From positions 62,001 through 126,000 of the forward strand of contig NZ_FNDC01000004.1 of NCBI RefSeq assembly GCF_900099655.1: a stretch of DNA of 64,000 nt, given 5' to 3'. Position numbers and translations under genes: made by a program. The first letter of the stretch is position 1, and every line of letters starts with the position of its first letter. The notes under the pieces were generated by a model that did not search any database, was not told where the DNA came from, and saw nothing but the letters and a program-made list of their open reading frames with translations. Positions 50,569 to 59,613 of the stretch are shown here, in pieces. Origin of the DNA: Planococcus glaciei. Its GTDB lineage: Bacteria > Bacillota > Bacilli > Bacillales_A > Planococcaceae.

Positions 50569-52068
50569 TCAGCTTTGTTTGATCTGGTCTCCCAGTTTTT
50601 CTTTGCTCATCATAAAGGCGACGACCAGTGCAAGTGCCGCTGGAACAATGGCCCATAGGAATGTGCTGGCAATCGAAGAAGAAAGAGCTTCGGTCAATGT
50701 ATCCGCAATTTCTGCCGGAATGTTTGAACGGGCTTCCGGCGATAAGAGCGCACGTGAATCGCCAGTGAAAGAGGAAGCACCTTCTCCGAAGCTATCAGCC
50801 AGATTGCGGGTGAATGCATGGCTCTGGATAATCCCGAAAACCGTAATGCCGATCGTCATTCCGAACGTACGAAGGAAACTTACGGTAGATGTAGCGGCAC
50901 CGCGTTTCCGCACCGAGAACGGATGAATCGCGGCTGATGGCAGCACCGAGAACGAGGCCCCGATGCCAAGGCCGGCAAGAATCATAAACGCAACAACCAA
51001 AAAGCGCGATGTATCAATCGACAGCGTTGCAAGCAGTACCATTCCGACAGTCAATAGCGCAAGCGTCGGAATTAGGAAAGAGCGGTAAGCGAACTTCGCC
51101 ATCAAAGCTCCGCCGATCGAAGCACTGACAACCGAACCGACCATCATCGGCAACAAGACAAGCCCGGAGTTTGTTGCATTGCCGCCCTGTACGCCTTGAA
51201 TATAAAACGGAATGTAGACGGAAGCCGTAATAAAGGCCGCGCCGCTGAAAATGGAAATCAGGCCGCTCGTGGCAAACAAACGCTCTTTGAACATGCCAAA
51301 GTCGATTACCGGTTCTTCTGCACGGCGTTCTGCAATGACAAAAGCGATCGCCAGGATGGCAAAACCGCCGAACAAGCTAAAGCTTTGCGGCGATGCCCAG
51401 GCAAACTCTTTGCCGCCAAGTTCAACTGCGAACATGAGGCATACAACAGCGCCGACGAGCGTAAAGGCTCCAATCCAGTCGATCCGTTGTTTTGCGTGTT
51501 CAACCGATTCTTTATAGAAGAAAGCGACCATTGCAAAGGCAATGAGCCCGAGCGGAATGTTAATGTAGAACACCCAAGTCCAGCCGATGTACTCAGTGAT
51601 ATACGCACCGAGCAGTGGGCCGAACACACTTGAAATCCCGAAAACGGCACCGAACATGCCGCTCATTTTGCCGCGCTGTTCAATCGGCACGACGTCAAAC
51701 ATGATGGTAAAGGCAATCGGCATCAATGCCCCGCCGCCGATTCCTTGAATCGCCCGGTAAATGATCAATTCATTGATGGTATCTGCAGTTCCGCATAATA
51801 TGGAACCGATCATAAACACCACTAAACCAAAGATGAAAAAGTTTTTGCGTCCGTACATATCGGACAATTTGCCGAAAATCGGCATACCCGCCATTTGGGC
51901 TACCAGGTAAGCGGAAGTGACCCAGACAAATTTATCGACGCCGCCAAGCTCCCCGACAATCGATGGCAACGCGGTCGTGACAATGGTATTGTCCATCGAA
52001 GCGACCAGAATCGCGAGCAGCAAACCGCCAATGACCACTTTGATATTGCTTTGCCCTTTGTTTTTCAT
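50569..52068 (-). CDS. MFS drug-resistance transporter, DHA2 (EmrB/QacA) family
   Basis: A 499-aa proton-driven exporter with about 14 membrane spans. The DHA2 signatures are ASMDNTIVTTALPSI near residues 22-36 (motif D1), ISSVFGPLLGAYITEYIGWTWVFYINIPLG near 146-175 (motif C and following), and GKLSDMYGRKN near 64-74 (motif A). ATG 52068 follows GGAGG. The long first in-frame region before it does not contain an alternative start. No adjacent TetR/MarR regulator is present. Confidence 0.92.
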   Translation of the reverse strand: MKNKGQSNIKVVIGGLLLAILVASMDNTIVTTALPSIVGELGGVDKFVWVTSAYLVAQMAGMPIFGKLSDMYGRKNFFIFGLVVFMIGSILCGTADTINELIIYRAIQGIGGGALMPIAFTIMFDVVPIEQRGKMSGMFGAVFGISSVFGPLLGAYITEYIGWTWVFYINIPLGLIAFAMVAFFYKESVEHAKQRIDWIGAFTLVGAVVCLMFAVELGGKEFAWASPQSFSLFGGFAILAIAFVIAERRAEEPVIDFGMFKERLFATSGLISIFSGAAFITASVYIPFYIQGVQGGNATNSGLVLLPMMVGSVVSASIGGALMAKFAYRSFLIPTLALLTVGMVLLATLSIDTSRFLVVAFMILAGLGIGASFSVLPSAAIHPFSVRKRGAATSTVSFLRTFGMTIGITVFGIIQSHAFTRNLADSFGEGASSFTGDSRALLSPEARSNIPAEIADTLTEALSSSIASTFLWAIVPAALALVVAFMMSKEKLGDQIKQS

Positions 52069-52115
52069 AAAAATCCTCCATCCATTTTCTTCAATAAACT
52101 GTATAAGCTTTTTAT

Positions 52116-52152
52116 ATCATAGTCCTCTAAAATCGAAATTCCAAATTTGGAA
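52116..52152 (-). promoter_or_regulatory. MFS exporter promoter with palindromic operator candidate
   Basis: On the minus strand, TTGGAA (52144-52139), 17-bp spacer, TATGAT (52121-52116). The -35 lies inside the perfect palindrome TTCCAAATTTGGAA (52139-52152). A repressor bound there would block the promoter. No matching regulator gene is nearby. The rest of 52153-52370 shows nothing further. Confidence 0.5.
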
Positions 52153-52370
52153 GCTCGGATTTTTAGTGAAATTTTAAATTTATTCAAGAGAGATTGTCTT
52201 TTAATTGGTTTGTTTAATTTCCTGGTTCTTTTGGATTATCCAATTGGCAGTGGACTGATGCTGCATCTTACCTTTTTTACTTTGAAATAAGCACTTGTTA
52301 TTTCTTAAATACAGACTAAAGTAAAAGTAAACAAGACAAGTTGAATACGAGGGAAGAAAGGGGAGTTTTC

Positions 52371-52910
52371 ATGCGCCATGTGGCACTGCTTCGGGGGATT
52401 AATGTCGGCGGCAACAACAAAATCAATATGAAAGAACTCAAAAAGGTTTTTGAAGAAGCCGGAATGGAAAATGTCAAAACGTACATCAATTCGGGCAATA
52501 TCATTTTCAGCAGCAGCCATCCGTCATCGAAAGAACTCGCGGCAATTTTGGAAGGGGCGATTCTTGAAAATTTCAACCTGGAAATCCGGGTGCTCGTCTA
52601 CAGTTTGGAGCAATACGAAAAAATTGCGCAAGCCATTCCGCCGCACTGGACGAACGGAGACGAGATGAAAAGCGATGTGCTCTTTCTATGGGAAGAAATC
52701 GACCGGGAATCCCTAGTGGAAGAAGTGGGAACAAAACCGGATATTGACCAGTTGTTCTATGTGCCCGGTGCGCTTCTATGGGCAGTCGACAGGCAACTGG
52801 TGACAAGGAGCGGCATGATGAAGCTCGCCGGGTCAGCTCTTTATAAGCGCATGACCGTCCGCAACGTCAACACCGCACGCAAAATCTACGAACTGATGAA
52901 AGAAGAATAG
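52371..52910 (+). CDS. DUF1697-family protein
   Basis: A 179-aa soluble protein of the DUF1697 family, function unknown. The N-terminal signature VALLRGINVGGNNKINMKELKKVFEEAG (start near residue 4, key residues Arg-Gly-Ile-Asn-Val-Gly) and the NSGNIIF stretch are diagnostic; the C-terminal RNVNTARKIYEL is also conserved. ATG 52371 follows AAAGGGGAG. The longer in-frame ORF start has no ribosome site. Confidence 0.9.
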   Translation: MRHVALLRGINVGGNNKINMKELKKVFEEAGMENVKTYINSGNIIFSSSHPSSKELAAILEGAILENFNLEIRVLVYSLEQYEKIAQAIPPHWTNGDEMKSDVLFLWEEIDRESLVEEVGTKPDIDQLFYVPGALLWAVDRQLVTRSGMMKLAGSALYKRMTVRNVNTARKIYELMKEE

Positions 52911-52985
52911 CAGAAAAAATTCCTTGAAAGCCTAAAATGAACGGCAGTGCAATAGTTGACATCATCTTGCAAAGGGGTGGACATT

Positions 52986-55601
52986 TTGCAAACCTATGTA
53001 AAGGATTTTCAGGAGATTGGCCACAATGATTTATTGCAGGTCGGAGGAAAAGGACTGAATTTAGGGCAGCTGGCAAAAATGCCGGGAATCCAGGTGCCTG
53101 CCGGATTTTGTGTAACGACAGACGCCTTCAAGAAAATGCTGGCCGGCCATACAGAAGCGGAAGAGCTGCTCGGTAAATTGTCGCTGCTGACAATGGATGA
53201 TAAGGAAAAAATCAGAGAGGCGAGTGCGCATTTGCGGAGTCTCGTTGAAAGTTTGGCTATACCGGTAGAAATAGAGCAGGAAATCGTTTCTGCTATGGAA
53301 GAGCTGGGAGAAGGAACCGCTTTCGCTGTCCGCTCAAGTGCAACCGCTGAAGATTTGCCGGCAGCCTCATTTGCCGGGCAGCAGGATTCGTTTTTGAACA
53401 TCCGTGGAAAACGTGAGATCCTGCGGCATGTCAGCAAATGCTGGGCATCTTTGTTTACCGAACGGGCTGTGGTGTACCGGATCCAGAACGGCTTCGACCA
53501 CCGAAAAGTGCATTTATCGGTCGTTGTTCAGCGAATGGTGTTTGCACAAGCATCCGGAATTTTGTTTACGGCAGATCCGGTGACGTCAAACCGCCGAGTA
53601 ACATCGATTGATGCCAGTTTTGGCCTGGGAGAAGCGCTTGTTTCCGGGATTGTGTCTGCAGACAATTACAAAGTCCGGGAAGGCCGGATTGTCCAAAAAA
53701 CAATCGCGTCCAAAAAAGTCGCTGTTTACCCACGACCCGATGGAGCCACTGAGAAAAGAGAAGTTCCACCGGCCGTACAGAAAAAACAGGCGATCGAAGA
53801 TGAGCAGATTGTGACCCTCGAGAAACTGGGCCGGCAGGTTGAGAGCCGGTTCGGGAAGCCACAGGACATAGAATGGTGCTTGGAGGATGATGCCATTTAT
53901 ATCGTGCAAAGCCGCCCAATTACCACTTTGTATCCTTTGCCCGAAAAACGCGACGATCATTACCGGATCTTTTTTTCAGTAGGCCATCAGCAAATGATGA
54001 CCGATCCGATCAAACCGCTCGGCATTTCCTTTTTCGGGTTCATGCCCGATTATGACCTGATCCATGCGGGTGGCCGCTTATTTGTTGATTTGACGCATGA
54101 TTTGGCTTCGTTCAGCGGACGTAAAATTGCGGTATCGTCACTCGGCAGCAACGATCCGTTGATGAAACAGGCACTTCTCAACTTTTTGGAAAGAAAACCG
54201 AAACTGATAAAAGGCAAACGTGTATTCAAACTGGGGAACGATTACCTTCCGTGGACATTTCCAGCTGTTCTGGCGAAAGTGTACCGGGACAATGATCGCC
54301 GTTTAGCCGGCCAGCTGATCAACCGGAGCGAGGCTTATATCAGGGAACTCGAATGGCGGATTAAAGAGGTTTCCGGAGATGAATTGTTCGCCTTGATTTT
54401 AGAAGATCAAAAAGAATTGAGAAAGAGTGCTTACGACCAGCGCGGCATAGCGGCGATTCTGATCGGCGCCTATGCCACACACTGGCTCAATAAAAATATG
54501 GAGAACTGGCTTGGCGAAAAAAATGCGGCCGACGTTTTAAGCCAATCGATCACCAACAATGTCACATCGGAGATGGGGCGTGAACTATTGGATGTAGCGG
54601 ATGCGGTGCGCGCTTATCCGGAAGTGCTCGCTTATTTCGAACACCCGGATCGAAATGCTTTTTTCAAAAATCTCGAAAAACTGAAGGGCGGACCGGAAGC
54701 CAGCCGGGCGATCCGGGATTACCTCGGTAAATACGGAATGCGCTGTGCCGGCGAAATCGATATCGCCAAGACACGTTGGAGCGAAGACCCGACCATTCTC
54801 ATGCCGCCCATTTTGAGCAACGTCAAGAATTTTCCACCGAATGCACGGCAAGCAATGGTGGAAGAAGGAAAACGGCGCGCCGCCGAAAAAACGGAAGAGC
54901 TGCTGCAGCGGCTGGCACAGCAGCCCGGCGGCAAACGGAAAGCGAAAAAAGCCAGACACATGATCAGCCTGCTCCAGAATTTTCTCGGGTACCGGGAATA
55001 TCCGAAATTCGCGCTCGTCAAACATTTATTTCTTTACAAGCAGGCCTTGAAGAGAGAGGCGGTTCTCCTCCAGCAAAAGGGAGCGATCCAAGAGCCGGAG
55101 GATGTCTATTACTTGACGTTCGAAGAGTTCCGGGAAGCGGTGAATGGAAAAGCGCTGAACTGGCAAATCCTTGAAGAGCGGAAAACAGCATACCGGCATT
55201 ATGACAATTTGACGCCGCCGCGTCTGATGACTTCTGAAGGCGAAGAGATTTTTGGCAGTTATCAAACAGACCGGCTTCCAGAAGGGGCGCTTGCAGGGAT
55301 CGGTGTTTCCGCCGGAACGGTTGAGGGGCGGGCAAGAGTGGTCTTCAAGATGGAACAGGCCAGTCTTGAATCCGGAGACATTCTGGTCACTGCCTTTACC
55401 GATCCGAGCTGGACGCCATTGTTTGTCTCAGCGGCTGGCCTGGTGACGGAAGTCGGCGGGCTCATGACGCACGGCGCAGTAATTGCCCGTGAATACGGAT
55501 TGCCGGCTGTCGTCGGAGTCGAAAATGCCACGAAAACAATAAAAGACGGACAACGGATTCGCATCAACGGCTCGGAAGGCTACGTGGAAATAATGAAATA
55601 A
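52986..55601 (+). CDS. rph: Rifampin phosphotransferase / PEP-synthase-like protein
   Basis: An 871-aa enzyme with an N-terminal ATP-grasp domain (VGGKGLNLGQLAK near residues 18-30, FAVRSSATAEDLPAASFAGQQ near 116-136), a central substrate-binding region and a C-terminal swivelling His domain (GGLMTHGAVIAREYG, His about 829, placed 42 residues from the end as in Listeria RPH). Such enzymes transfer the beta-phosphate of ATP to rifamycins, producing AMP and phosphate; B. subtilis YvkC is a relative. TTG 52986 has AAAGGGG upstream and gives the family-like N-terminus. No RAE-type rifamycin element was seen upstream. Confidence 0.85.
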   Translation: MQTYVKDFQEIGHNDLLQVGGKGLNLGQLAKMPGIQVPAGFCVTTDAFKKMLAGHTEAEELLGKLSLLTMDDKEKIREASAHLRSLVESLAIPVEIEQEIVSAMEELGEGTAFAVRSSATAEDLPAASFAGQQDSFLNIRGKREILRHVSKCWASLFTERAVVYRIQNGFDHRKVHLSVVVQRMVFAQASGILFTADPVTSNRRVTSIDASFGLGEALVSGIVSADNYKVREGRIVQKTIASKKVAVYPRPDGATEKREVPPAVQKKQAIEDEQIVTLEKLGRQVESRFGKPQDIEWCLEDDAIYIVQSRPITTLYPLPEKRDDHYRIFFSVGHQQMMTDPIKPLGISFFGFMPDYDLIHAGGRLFVDLTHDLASFSGRKIAVSSLGSNDPLMKQALLNFLERKPKLIKGKRVFKLGNDYLPWTFPAVLAKVYRDNDRRLAGQLINRSEAYIRELEWRIKEVSGDELFALILEDQKELRKSAYDQRGIAAILIGAYATHWLNKNMENWLGEKNAADVLSQSITNNVTSEMGRELLDVADAVRAYPEVLAYFEHPDRNAFFKNLEKLKGGPEASRAIRDYLGKYGMRCAGEIDIAKTRWSEDPTILMPPILSNVKNFPPNARQAMVEEGKRRAAEKTEELLQRLAQQPGGKRKAKKARHMISLLQNFLGYREYPKFALVKHLFLYKQALKREAVLLQQKGAIQEPEDVYYLTFEEFREAVNGKALNWQILEERKTAYRHYDNLTPPRLMTSEGEEIFGSYQTDRLPEGALAGIGVSAGTVEGRARVVFKMEQASLESGDILVTAFTDPSWTPLFVSAAGLVTEVGGLMTHGAVIAREYGLPAVVGVENATKTIKDGQRIRINGSEGYVEIMK

Positions 55602-55694
55602 CAGAAGAATGATTGAAAATTACAATAGTAAGTATTTTGATTTATTGGTAAACTGAGGTTAATTAACCTATTCGATTGTTAAGGAGACTCAGCC

Positions 55695-56210
55695 ATGTCG
55701 AACCTTTCACTTGCGGAAGCAGTAAAATTGAAAAGTGTGTTAGCGAAACGAATTCAAGAATTGGAAGAAGAAATGTACCGCGTGTCCTATGTTGAAATTG
55801 AAAAAGGGGCGAAAGTGCCGAAACAAGCCCGTACTTTATCGATGGTGGAAGAGGAAATCGACGAGATTCGCAGCGACTTCCGCCTATTGGACAAATTGAT
55901 GTACCGGGCAAATATCGAAAATGAAATCGACTTTAACGGCAAGGCTTTAACAATTGTGGAAGCCATCGAACTGGCGACGCAGCTGCGTGCCAAAGCACGG
56001 AAGTTCAAAGACTTCGGAGCTGCTTCCAAAGAAGAGCTAACCTATTCATTTGGGGAAGGGACGCCGCTTGTCCGGCTGGCCATGTTTGAGCCGGAAGAAT
56101 ACCGGCTGAAGGCCCTTGAACTGGAACGCCAGGCGAACCGCCTTTCGAACGCCATCAACTCAAAAAACTATGCAGTTGAGCTGGATTTTGACAGCGAGAA
56201 GTATTTCTGA
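55695..56210 (+). CDS. DIP1984-like coiled-coil protein of unknown function
   Basis: A 171-aa, mostly helical, charged soluble protein. LSLAEAVKLKSVLAKRIQELEEEM near residues 4-27 and a later RIxEIRSDFRLLDKLMYRANIENEI region resemble the DIP1984/septicolysin-like family, a tentative match. ATG 55695 follows AAGGAG. Function is unknown; no partner gene is adjacent. Confidence 0.6.
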   Translation: MSNLSLAEAVKLKSVLAKRIQELEEEMYRVSYVEIEKGAKVPKQARTLSMVEEEIDEIRSDFRLLDKLMYRANIENEIDFNGKALTIVEAIELATQLRAKARKFKDFGAASKEELTYSFGEGTPLVRLAMFEPEEYRLKALELERQANRLSNAINSKNYAVELDFDSEKYF

Positions 56211-56211
56211 T

Positions 56212-56240
56212 CCTTGAAGCGGTGAGACTCCGCTTCAAGG
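56212..56240. repeat. Perfect inverted repeat after the DIP1984-like gene
   Basis: CCTTGAAGCGG (56212-56222) and its complement (56230-56240) with a 7-nt loop, starting 2 bases after the stop codon. There is no T run, so it may protect the mRNA end or act as part of a weaker terminator. Bases 56241-56400 show no clear gene; a 21-codon TTG frame with a good ribosome site is the only candidate. Confidence 0.6.
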
Positions 56241-56401
56241 CATAGGAGGAGCACTTGCGTTGTACTCCAGTACAAATGATTGAATGGCAGATGGCCAAAC
56301 CAATGACCCATCACCCATGACACCTTTACCTTTGACCGATGACCAACCATTTGCAAATGCTGGCTGATAGCCAATTTAGTGTTTTACCCGCTCCTTCTAT
56401 G

Positions 56402-56434
56402 AATCCTCTTGCCTGTTGGCAAGAGGATTTTTTC
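56402..56434 (+). terminator. Rho-independent terminator
   Basis: AATCCTCTTGCC / GGCAAGAGGATT 12-bp perfect stem, 4-nt loop and T tail. It ends whatever is transcribed through 55695-56400. Confidence 0.92.
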
Positions 56435-56445
56435 TATTGCAGCCT

Positions 56446-56551
56446 TATCTTCGTTTCGAAGCTTCGCTAACGAGGCTTTTTTAATTTCTATCGATGTGTT
56501 GTCCGTTTCTATCGGTGTTATCGCCATCTCTATTGAAGTTCTTCTTTTATT
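56446..56551 (-). repeat. 21-bp-period degenerate tandem repeat (five units)
   Basis: Units begin TATC/TAAC/TATT at 56446, 56468, 56489, 56510 and 56531 (steps 22, 21, 21, 21). The third and fourth read TATCGATGTG and TATCGGTGTT, close to the core of the array at 24283. It lies between a terminator and the ribosome site of the DUF488 gene. Confidence 0.65.
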
Positions 56552-56626
56552 AGCACAGAGAAGAACATGGCTTTCCCGTTTAAGTTCAGCCTTCTACAGG
56601 AATAGAACAGCAAGGAGGGACTGGTT

Positions 56627-57181
56627 ATGATTATTTATACGATTGGGCATTCCAGCCATTCGAAGGAATTTTTTGATCACATGCTAAAAGAAACGGGCAT
56701 TGAATTGTTGGCGGATGTGCGGGCATATCCCGGCAGCCGCAAGTGGCCCCAGTTTTCAAAAGATGTGTTTCCGGTTTGGCTGGAAGCGGAAGGAATCACG
56801 TATGAACATTTCGGGAAACTCGGCGGCAGGCGCCGGAAATCGAAAGAGGTGGAAGAGGAAGTGAACGCCGGCTGGCGCAACCGGTCGTTCCAGAATTACG
56901 CTGATTACACGCTGACGGAAGAATTCCGGCAAGGCATTGAAGACCTGCTGAAAAGGACAGCTGAAAAGAAAGTCGCCTATTGCTGTTCGGAGCGGCATCC
57001 ATCCCGCTGCCACCGGCTGTTGATTTCAAACTGGCTTGTCGCAAACGGCTATTCAGTCAAGCACATTATTGACGGCAAAGATGGTGCGATCGAACTCGTG
57101 GACCACGAGCTTGGCATGTGGGGCGCTCCTGCACAATTGAAAGATGACGGCACGGTCGTTTATCCGGCCGCTGAAGAATAA
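56627..57181 (+). CDS. DUF488-family protein
   Basis: A 184-aa soluble protein of the DUF488 family. Conserved TIGHSSHS near residues 5-12, DVRAYPGSR near 30-38 and CCSERHPSRCHR near 118-129, a cysteine/histidine motif suggestive of metal or redox chemistry; the biochemical role is unknown. ATG 56627 follows AAGGAGG. Confidence 0.88.
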   Translation: MIIYTIGHSSHSKEFFDHMLKETGIELLADVRAYPGSRKWPQFSKDVFPVWLEAEGITYEHFGKLGGRRRKSKEVEEEVNAGWRNRSFQNYADYTLTEEFRQGIEDLLKRTAEKKVAYCCSERHPSRCHRLLISNWLVANGYSVKHIIDGKDGAIELVDHELGMWGAPAQLKDDGTVVYPAAEE

Positions 57182-57263
57182 GCACAAAAACGAAACTTCT
57201 TTCAGCTTAAACCCGTACAATAAAGAAGAAAGCAAACGCAAGAAGAAATGGAGAACGGTGCCG

Positions 57264-58622
57264 ATGAAAAAGTTAAAAATCCTTCTGTTTGGAAATCTGC
57301 TGTTAGCTGCCATGCTGGCCGGCTGTTCCAGTGATGAAGAACCGGGTGCGGCGGACAAGCAGCCGGCAAAAGAAGCGCAGCAAGTTGAGAAAGAAGCAGA
57401 AAAAGAAGCGCCAGCTGAACCGGCCATGCCGGAAGCAGCCGTACATAATGTGGAAGAAATCGTGAAAGAAAAAGGGAAATACGATGCAAGAAATCAGATG
57501 GAGGAAATCCAGAAAGAACTGGAAGCAGCTCCAGATGGAATGACCGGGGAAGAAGCCTATTCCCTGATTGTTTCATTGATCGCACCGGACCTTGAGGAGC
57601 CGGCAGCGAAATTCGAAGCAATCGATCCCGTAATCACCATTGATTCCGCCACACCGGAAGACCAAATCAATCTGCCGGAACAGGAAACGGTCAATGTCGC
57701 TGTACTTTTGGATGCAAGCGGCAGTATGGCCGGGGAAGTATCGGGTGGCCAAAAGATGAAGCTGGCCAAACAGGCCATCCAGAAATACGCAGCGGACCTG
57801 CCGGAAGGCTCGAACGTCATGCTGCGCATCTACGGCCATAAAGGCGAGGGTACCAATGCCGATAAGGAAATGTCCTGCAGTTCAAACGAAGTGGTCTACA
57901 ATTTGAGTGCTTACGACGAACCGAAATTCACCGCGGCGCTTGAAGCGTTTGCACCGGCGGGATGGACGCCTTTAGCGGGAGCTATCGAAGCAGCCGAACA
58001 GGATTTACAGGAACAGAAAGGCGACAATATCCGCAATGTGATTTATGTTGTCAGCGATGGCATTGAAACTTGCGGCGGCGATCCGGTGGCAGCTGCAGCA
58101 TCTCTCAGCGGATCCGGCATCGAAGCGGAAGTGAATATTATCGGATTTGATGTGGACAACGAAGGGCAGAAGCAGCTTGAAGAGGTGGCGAAAGCCGGCA
58201 AAGGCCAGTACAAATCCGTTTACTCGGAAAGTGAACTGAATGAATACCTGAAGCAGGAATACAGCCGCCTGTACTGGGAATGGCTGGCTTGGGGCAATGA
58301 CCGCTATTTGGATATTTTGCAGCAAAGCAATAACATCTATGGTGATCTGCTGAAATACAACAACGACATTTACGGCAAATCGCTTGCTTCCTTAAACAAT
58401 ATGTACAGCATGTCCAACAAATTGGCGGATCTCGGGAAGTTCAAAGACGAGGAAGCAGCTACTAAATACAAAGAGTTGATCGAGATGCGGCATGAAACCG
58501 TGACCCAATACTTCAGACAAGAACAGGAAAGAAAAGACGCCATCCGGAAAGACATGCATGAAAAGCTCGAAGCGAAAGTAAAACAGCTGCAAGAAGAAAG
58601 TGAAGAAAATTACGGTTCATAA
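57264..58622 (+). CDS. von Willebrand factor A-domain lipoprotein (YwmC/D-like)
   Basis: A 452-aa surface lipoprotein. Lipobox LAGC (Cys about 21), an Ala/Glu-rich low-complexity linker (about 25-60), a VWA domain (about 145-325) with the MIDAS motif DASGS near 150-154 and DGIETCGG in the later loop, and a long C-terminal helical region. ATG 57264 is chosen for its GGAG and signal peptide; the longer in-frame ORF overlaps the DUF488 gene. It may bind partner proteins or cell-wall components; function unknown. Confidence 0.85.
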   Translation: MKKLKILLFGNLLLAAMLAGCSSDEEPGAADKQPAKEAQQVEKEAEKEAPAEPAMPEAAVHNVEEIVKEKGKYDARNQMEEIQKELEAAPDGMTGEEAYSLIVSLIAPDLEEPAAKFEAIDPVITIDSATPEDQINLPEQETVNVAVLLDASGSMAGEVSGGQKMKLAKQAIQKYAADLPEGSNVMLRIYGHKGEGTNADKEMSCSSNEVVYNLSAYDEPKFTAALEAFAPAGWTPLAGAIEAAEQDLQEQKGDNIRNVIYVVSDGIETCGGDPVAAAASLSGSGIEAEVNIIGFDVDNEGQKQLEEVAKAGKGQYKSVYSESELNEYLKQEYSRLYWEWLAWGNDRYLDILQQSNNIYGDLLKYNNDIYGKSLASLNNMYSMSNKLADLGKFKDEEAATKYKELIEMRHETVTQYFRQEQERKDAIRKDMHEKLEAKVKQLQEESEENYGS

Positions 58623-58629
58623 AGCAGCA

Positions 58630-58671
58630 AAAGCCCCTGTTGAGATCCATGGATTTCAACAGGGGCTTTGT
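58630..58671. terminator. Bidirectional terminator
   Basis: AAAGCCCCTGTTGA pairs with TCAACAGGGGCTTT around an inner GATCC/GGAT pairing. It separates the convergent VWA and DUF4181 genes. Confidence 0.9.
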
Positions 58672-59088
58672 TTAGGAAACGGGAGCATCTATTAAAAATT
58701 TCATCAGATCAAACCAGATAACGGCTCCAATAGCTAGAGCTAAAATGACCATTTCGCTTGCCGTCAAAATGGCTTCCTTTGGATGTTCGGAATAGCGCCA
58801 TTCGAAAAATGCTTGAACGGCCATCTGCAGAACAAAAAGAATAACCATAATGCCTAGCATTAGATTGAGGGAATAATCTTCATAGATTAGCTTGTAAAAG
58901 AAAATGAGATAAACAATCATAGAACCAATCCGAATAACCCAATCAATTTTCCGATGCAGACTATTGACATGATTATAAGAAAAGAACTCTTTTCTTCCTT
59001 TTTCGATATGGAAGATTTTCCGCAATAAAACCTTGACCAGAAAAATGACTGTGAACAGTACGGCTAGACTTAATAATAACTTCCCCAT
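58672..59088 (-). CDS. DUF4181-family membrane protein
   Basis: A 138-aa protein with four membrane segments and a basic loop after the first (VLLRKIFHIEKGRKEFFSYNHVN near residues 20-42). The pattern matches DUF4181, common in Bacillales and of unknown function. ATG 59088 follows GGAGAGGG. The gene stands alone; the gap to the TM2 gene is terminator-bounded. Confidence 0.8.
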   Translation of the reverse strand: MGKLLLSLAVLFTVIFLVKVLLRKIFHIEKGRKEFFSYNHVNSLHRKIDWVIRIGSMIVYLIFFYKLIYEDYSLNLMLGIMVILFVLQMAVQAFFEWRYSEHPKEAILTASEMVILALAIGAVIWFDLMKFLIDAPVS

Positions 59089-59215
59089 GGCTGGCCCTCT
59101 CCTTCATACCTGCAATCTGCTGGAAATGCTTCTATTACAAATACGTTCCAAAAGATGGGAAGTTTCAGGAAGTGAAGGAATTCAATAAACGAATTCATGC
59201 GAGATGTCGGCATAA

Positions 59216-59255
59216 TAAAAACCTGCAGCAACTTGTCCAGTTCCCGCAGGTGTTG
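59216..59255 (-). terminator. Terminator of the TM2 gene
   Basis: On the minus strand, ACCTGC pairs with GCAGGT around a long loop, followed by TTTTTATT. The pairing is short, so it is a modest candidate. Confidence 0.55.
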
Positions 59256-59258
59256 GGG

Positions 59259-59468
59259 TTAGTATCTTCTGCCGTGTTTCGCCTGGAAATTTTCTTCTGA
59301 CGACAATAAATAAGAAACACCTTCAATAAATCCAAGAATCGCAGGGATGGCTGTCCAACAGAAGGCTAAATACAAAAGACCGGTTTTGGGTTTGCCAAGA
59401 TAGAATTTATGGGCTCCAAAATCACCAAGGAAAATACCGAGAAGGCCGGCTGCCAATTTGTTTTTCAT
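59259..59468 (-). CDS. TM2-domain membrane protein
   Basis: A 69-aa protein of the TM2 family with two membrane helices (about residues 5-22 and 30-52) joined by the hallmark GDFGAHKFYLGK loop. ATG 59468 is preferred because AAAGGA lies 8 nt upstream; ATG 59477 abuts that site. TM2 proteins are of unclear function in bacteria. Confidence 0.85.
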   Translation of the reverse strand: MKNKLAAGLLGIFLGDFGAHKFYLGKPKTGLLYLAFCWTAIPAILGFIEGVSYLLSSEENFQAKHGRRY

Positions 59469-59582
59469 GCCGTTCATCCTTTCTGCATTATTCGTATGTT
59501 TTCCCTTCTATGCAAATTGCTAATCCTGATTCATAAATCCAATCCCATTGACAGGTGCAGATTAAGGAGTTATTATAGATCC

Positions 59583-59600
59583 ATAAAGTCTTTGAAAGGA
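59583..59600 (+). promoter_or_regulatory. Rrf2-type operator half, upstream of the Rrf2 gene
   Basis: ATAAAGTCTTTGAAAG (59583-59598) shares the core AGTCTTTGAA with the dyad at 60045-60064 upstream of the flavoprotein gene. It sits directly before the ribosome site of the regulator and may serve autoregulation. Confidence 0.4.
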
Positions 59601-59613
59601 GACGGACAGCTAT

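Noticed and set aside
56255..56320. 21-aa TTG-started peptide after the DIP1984-like gene
   Set aside because: It has AGGAGG in front, but the peptide has no feature of interest and overlaps a region of short TGACC-type repeats; not supported enough to list as a gene.
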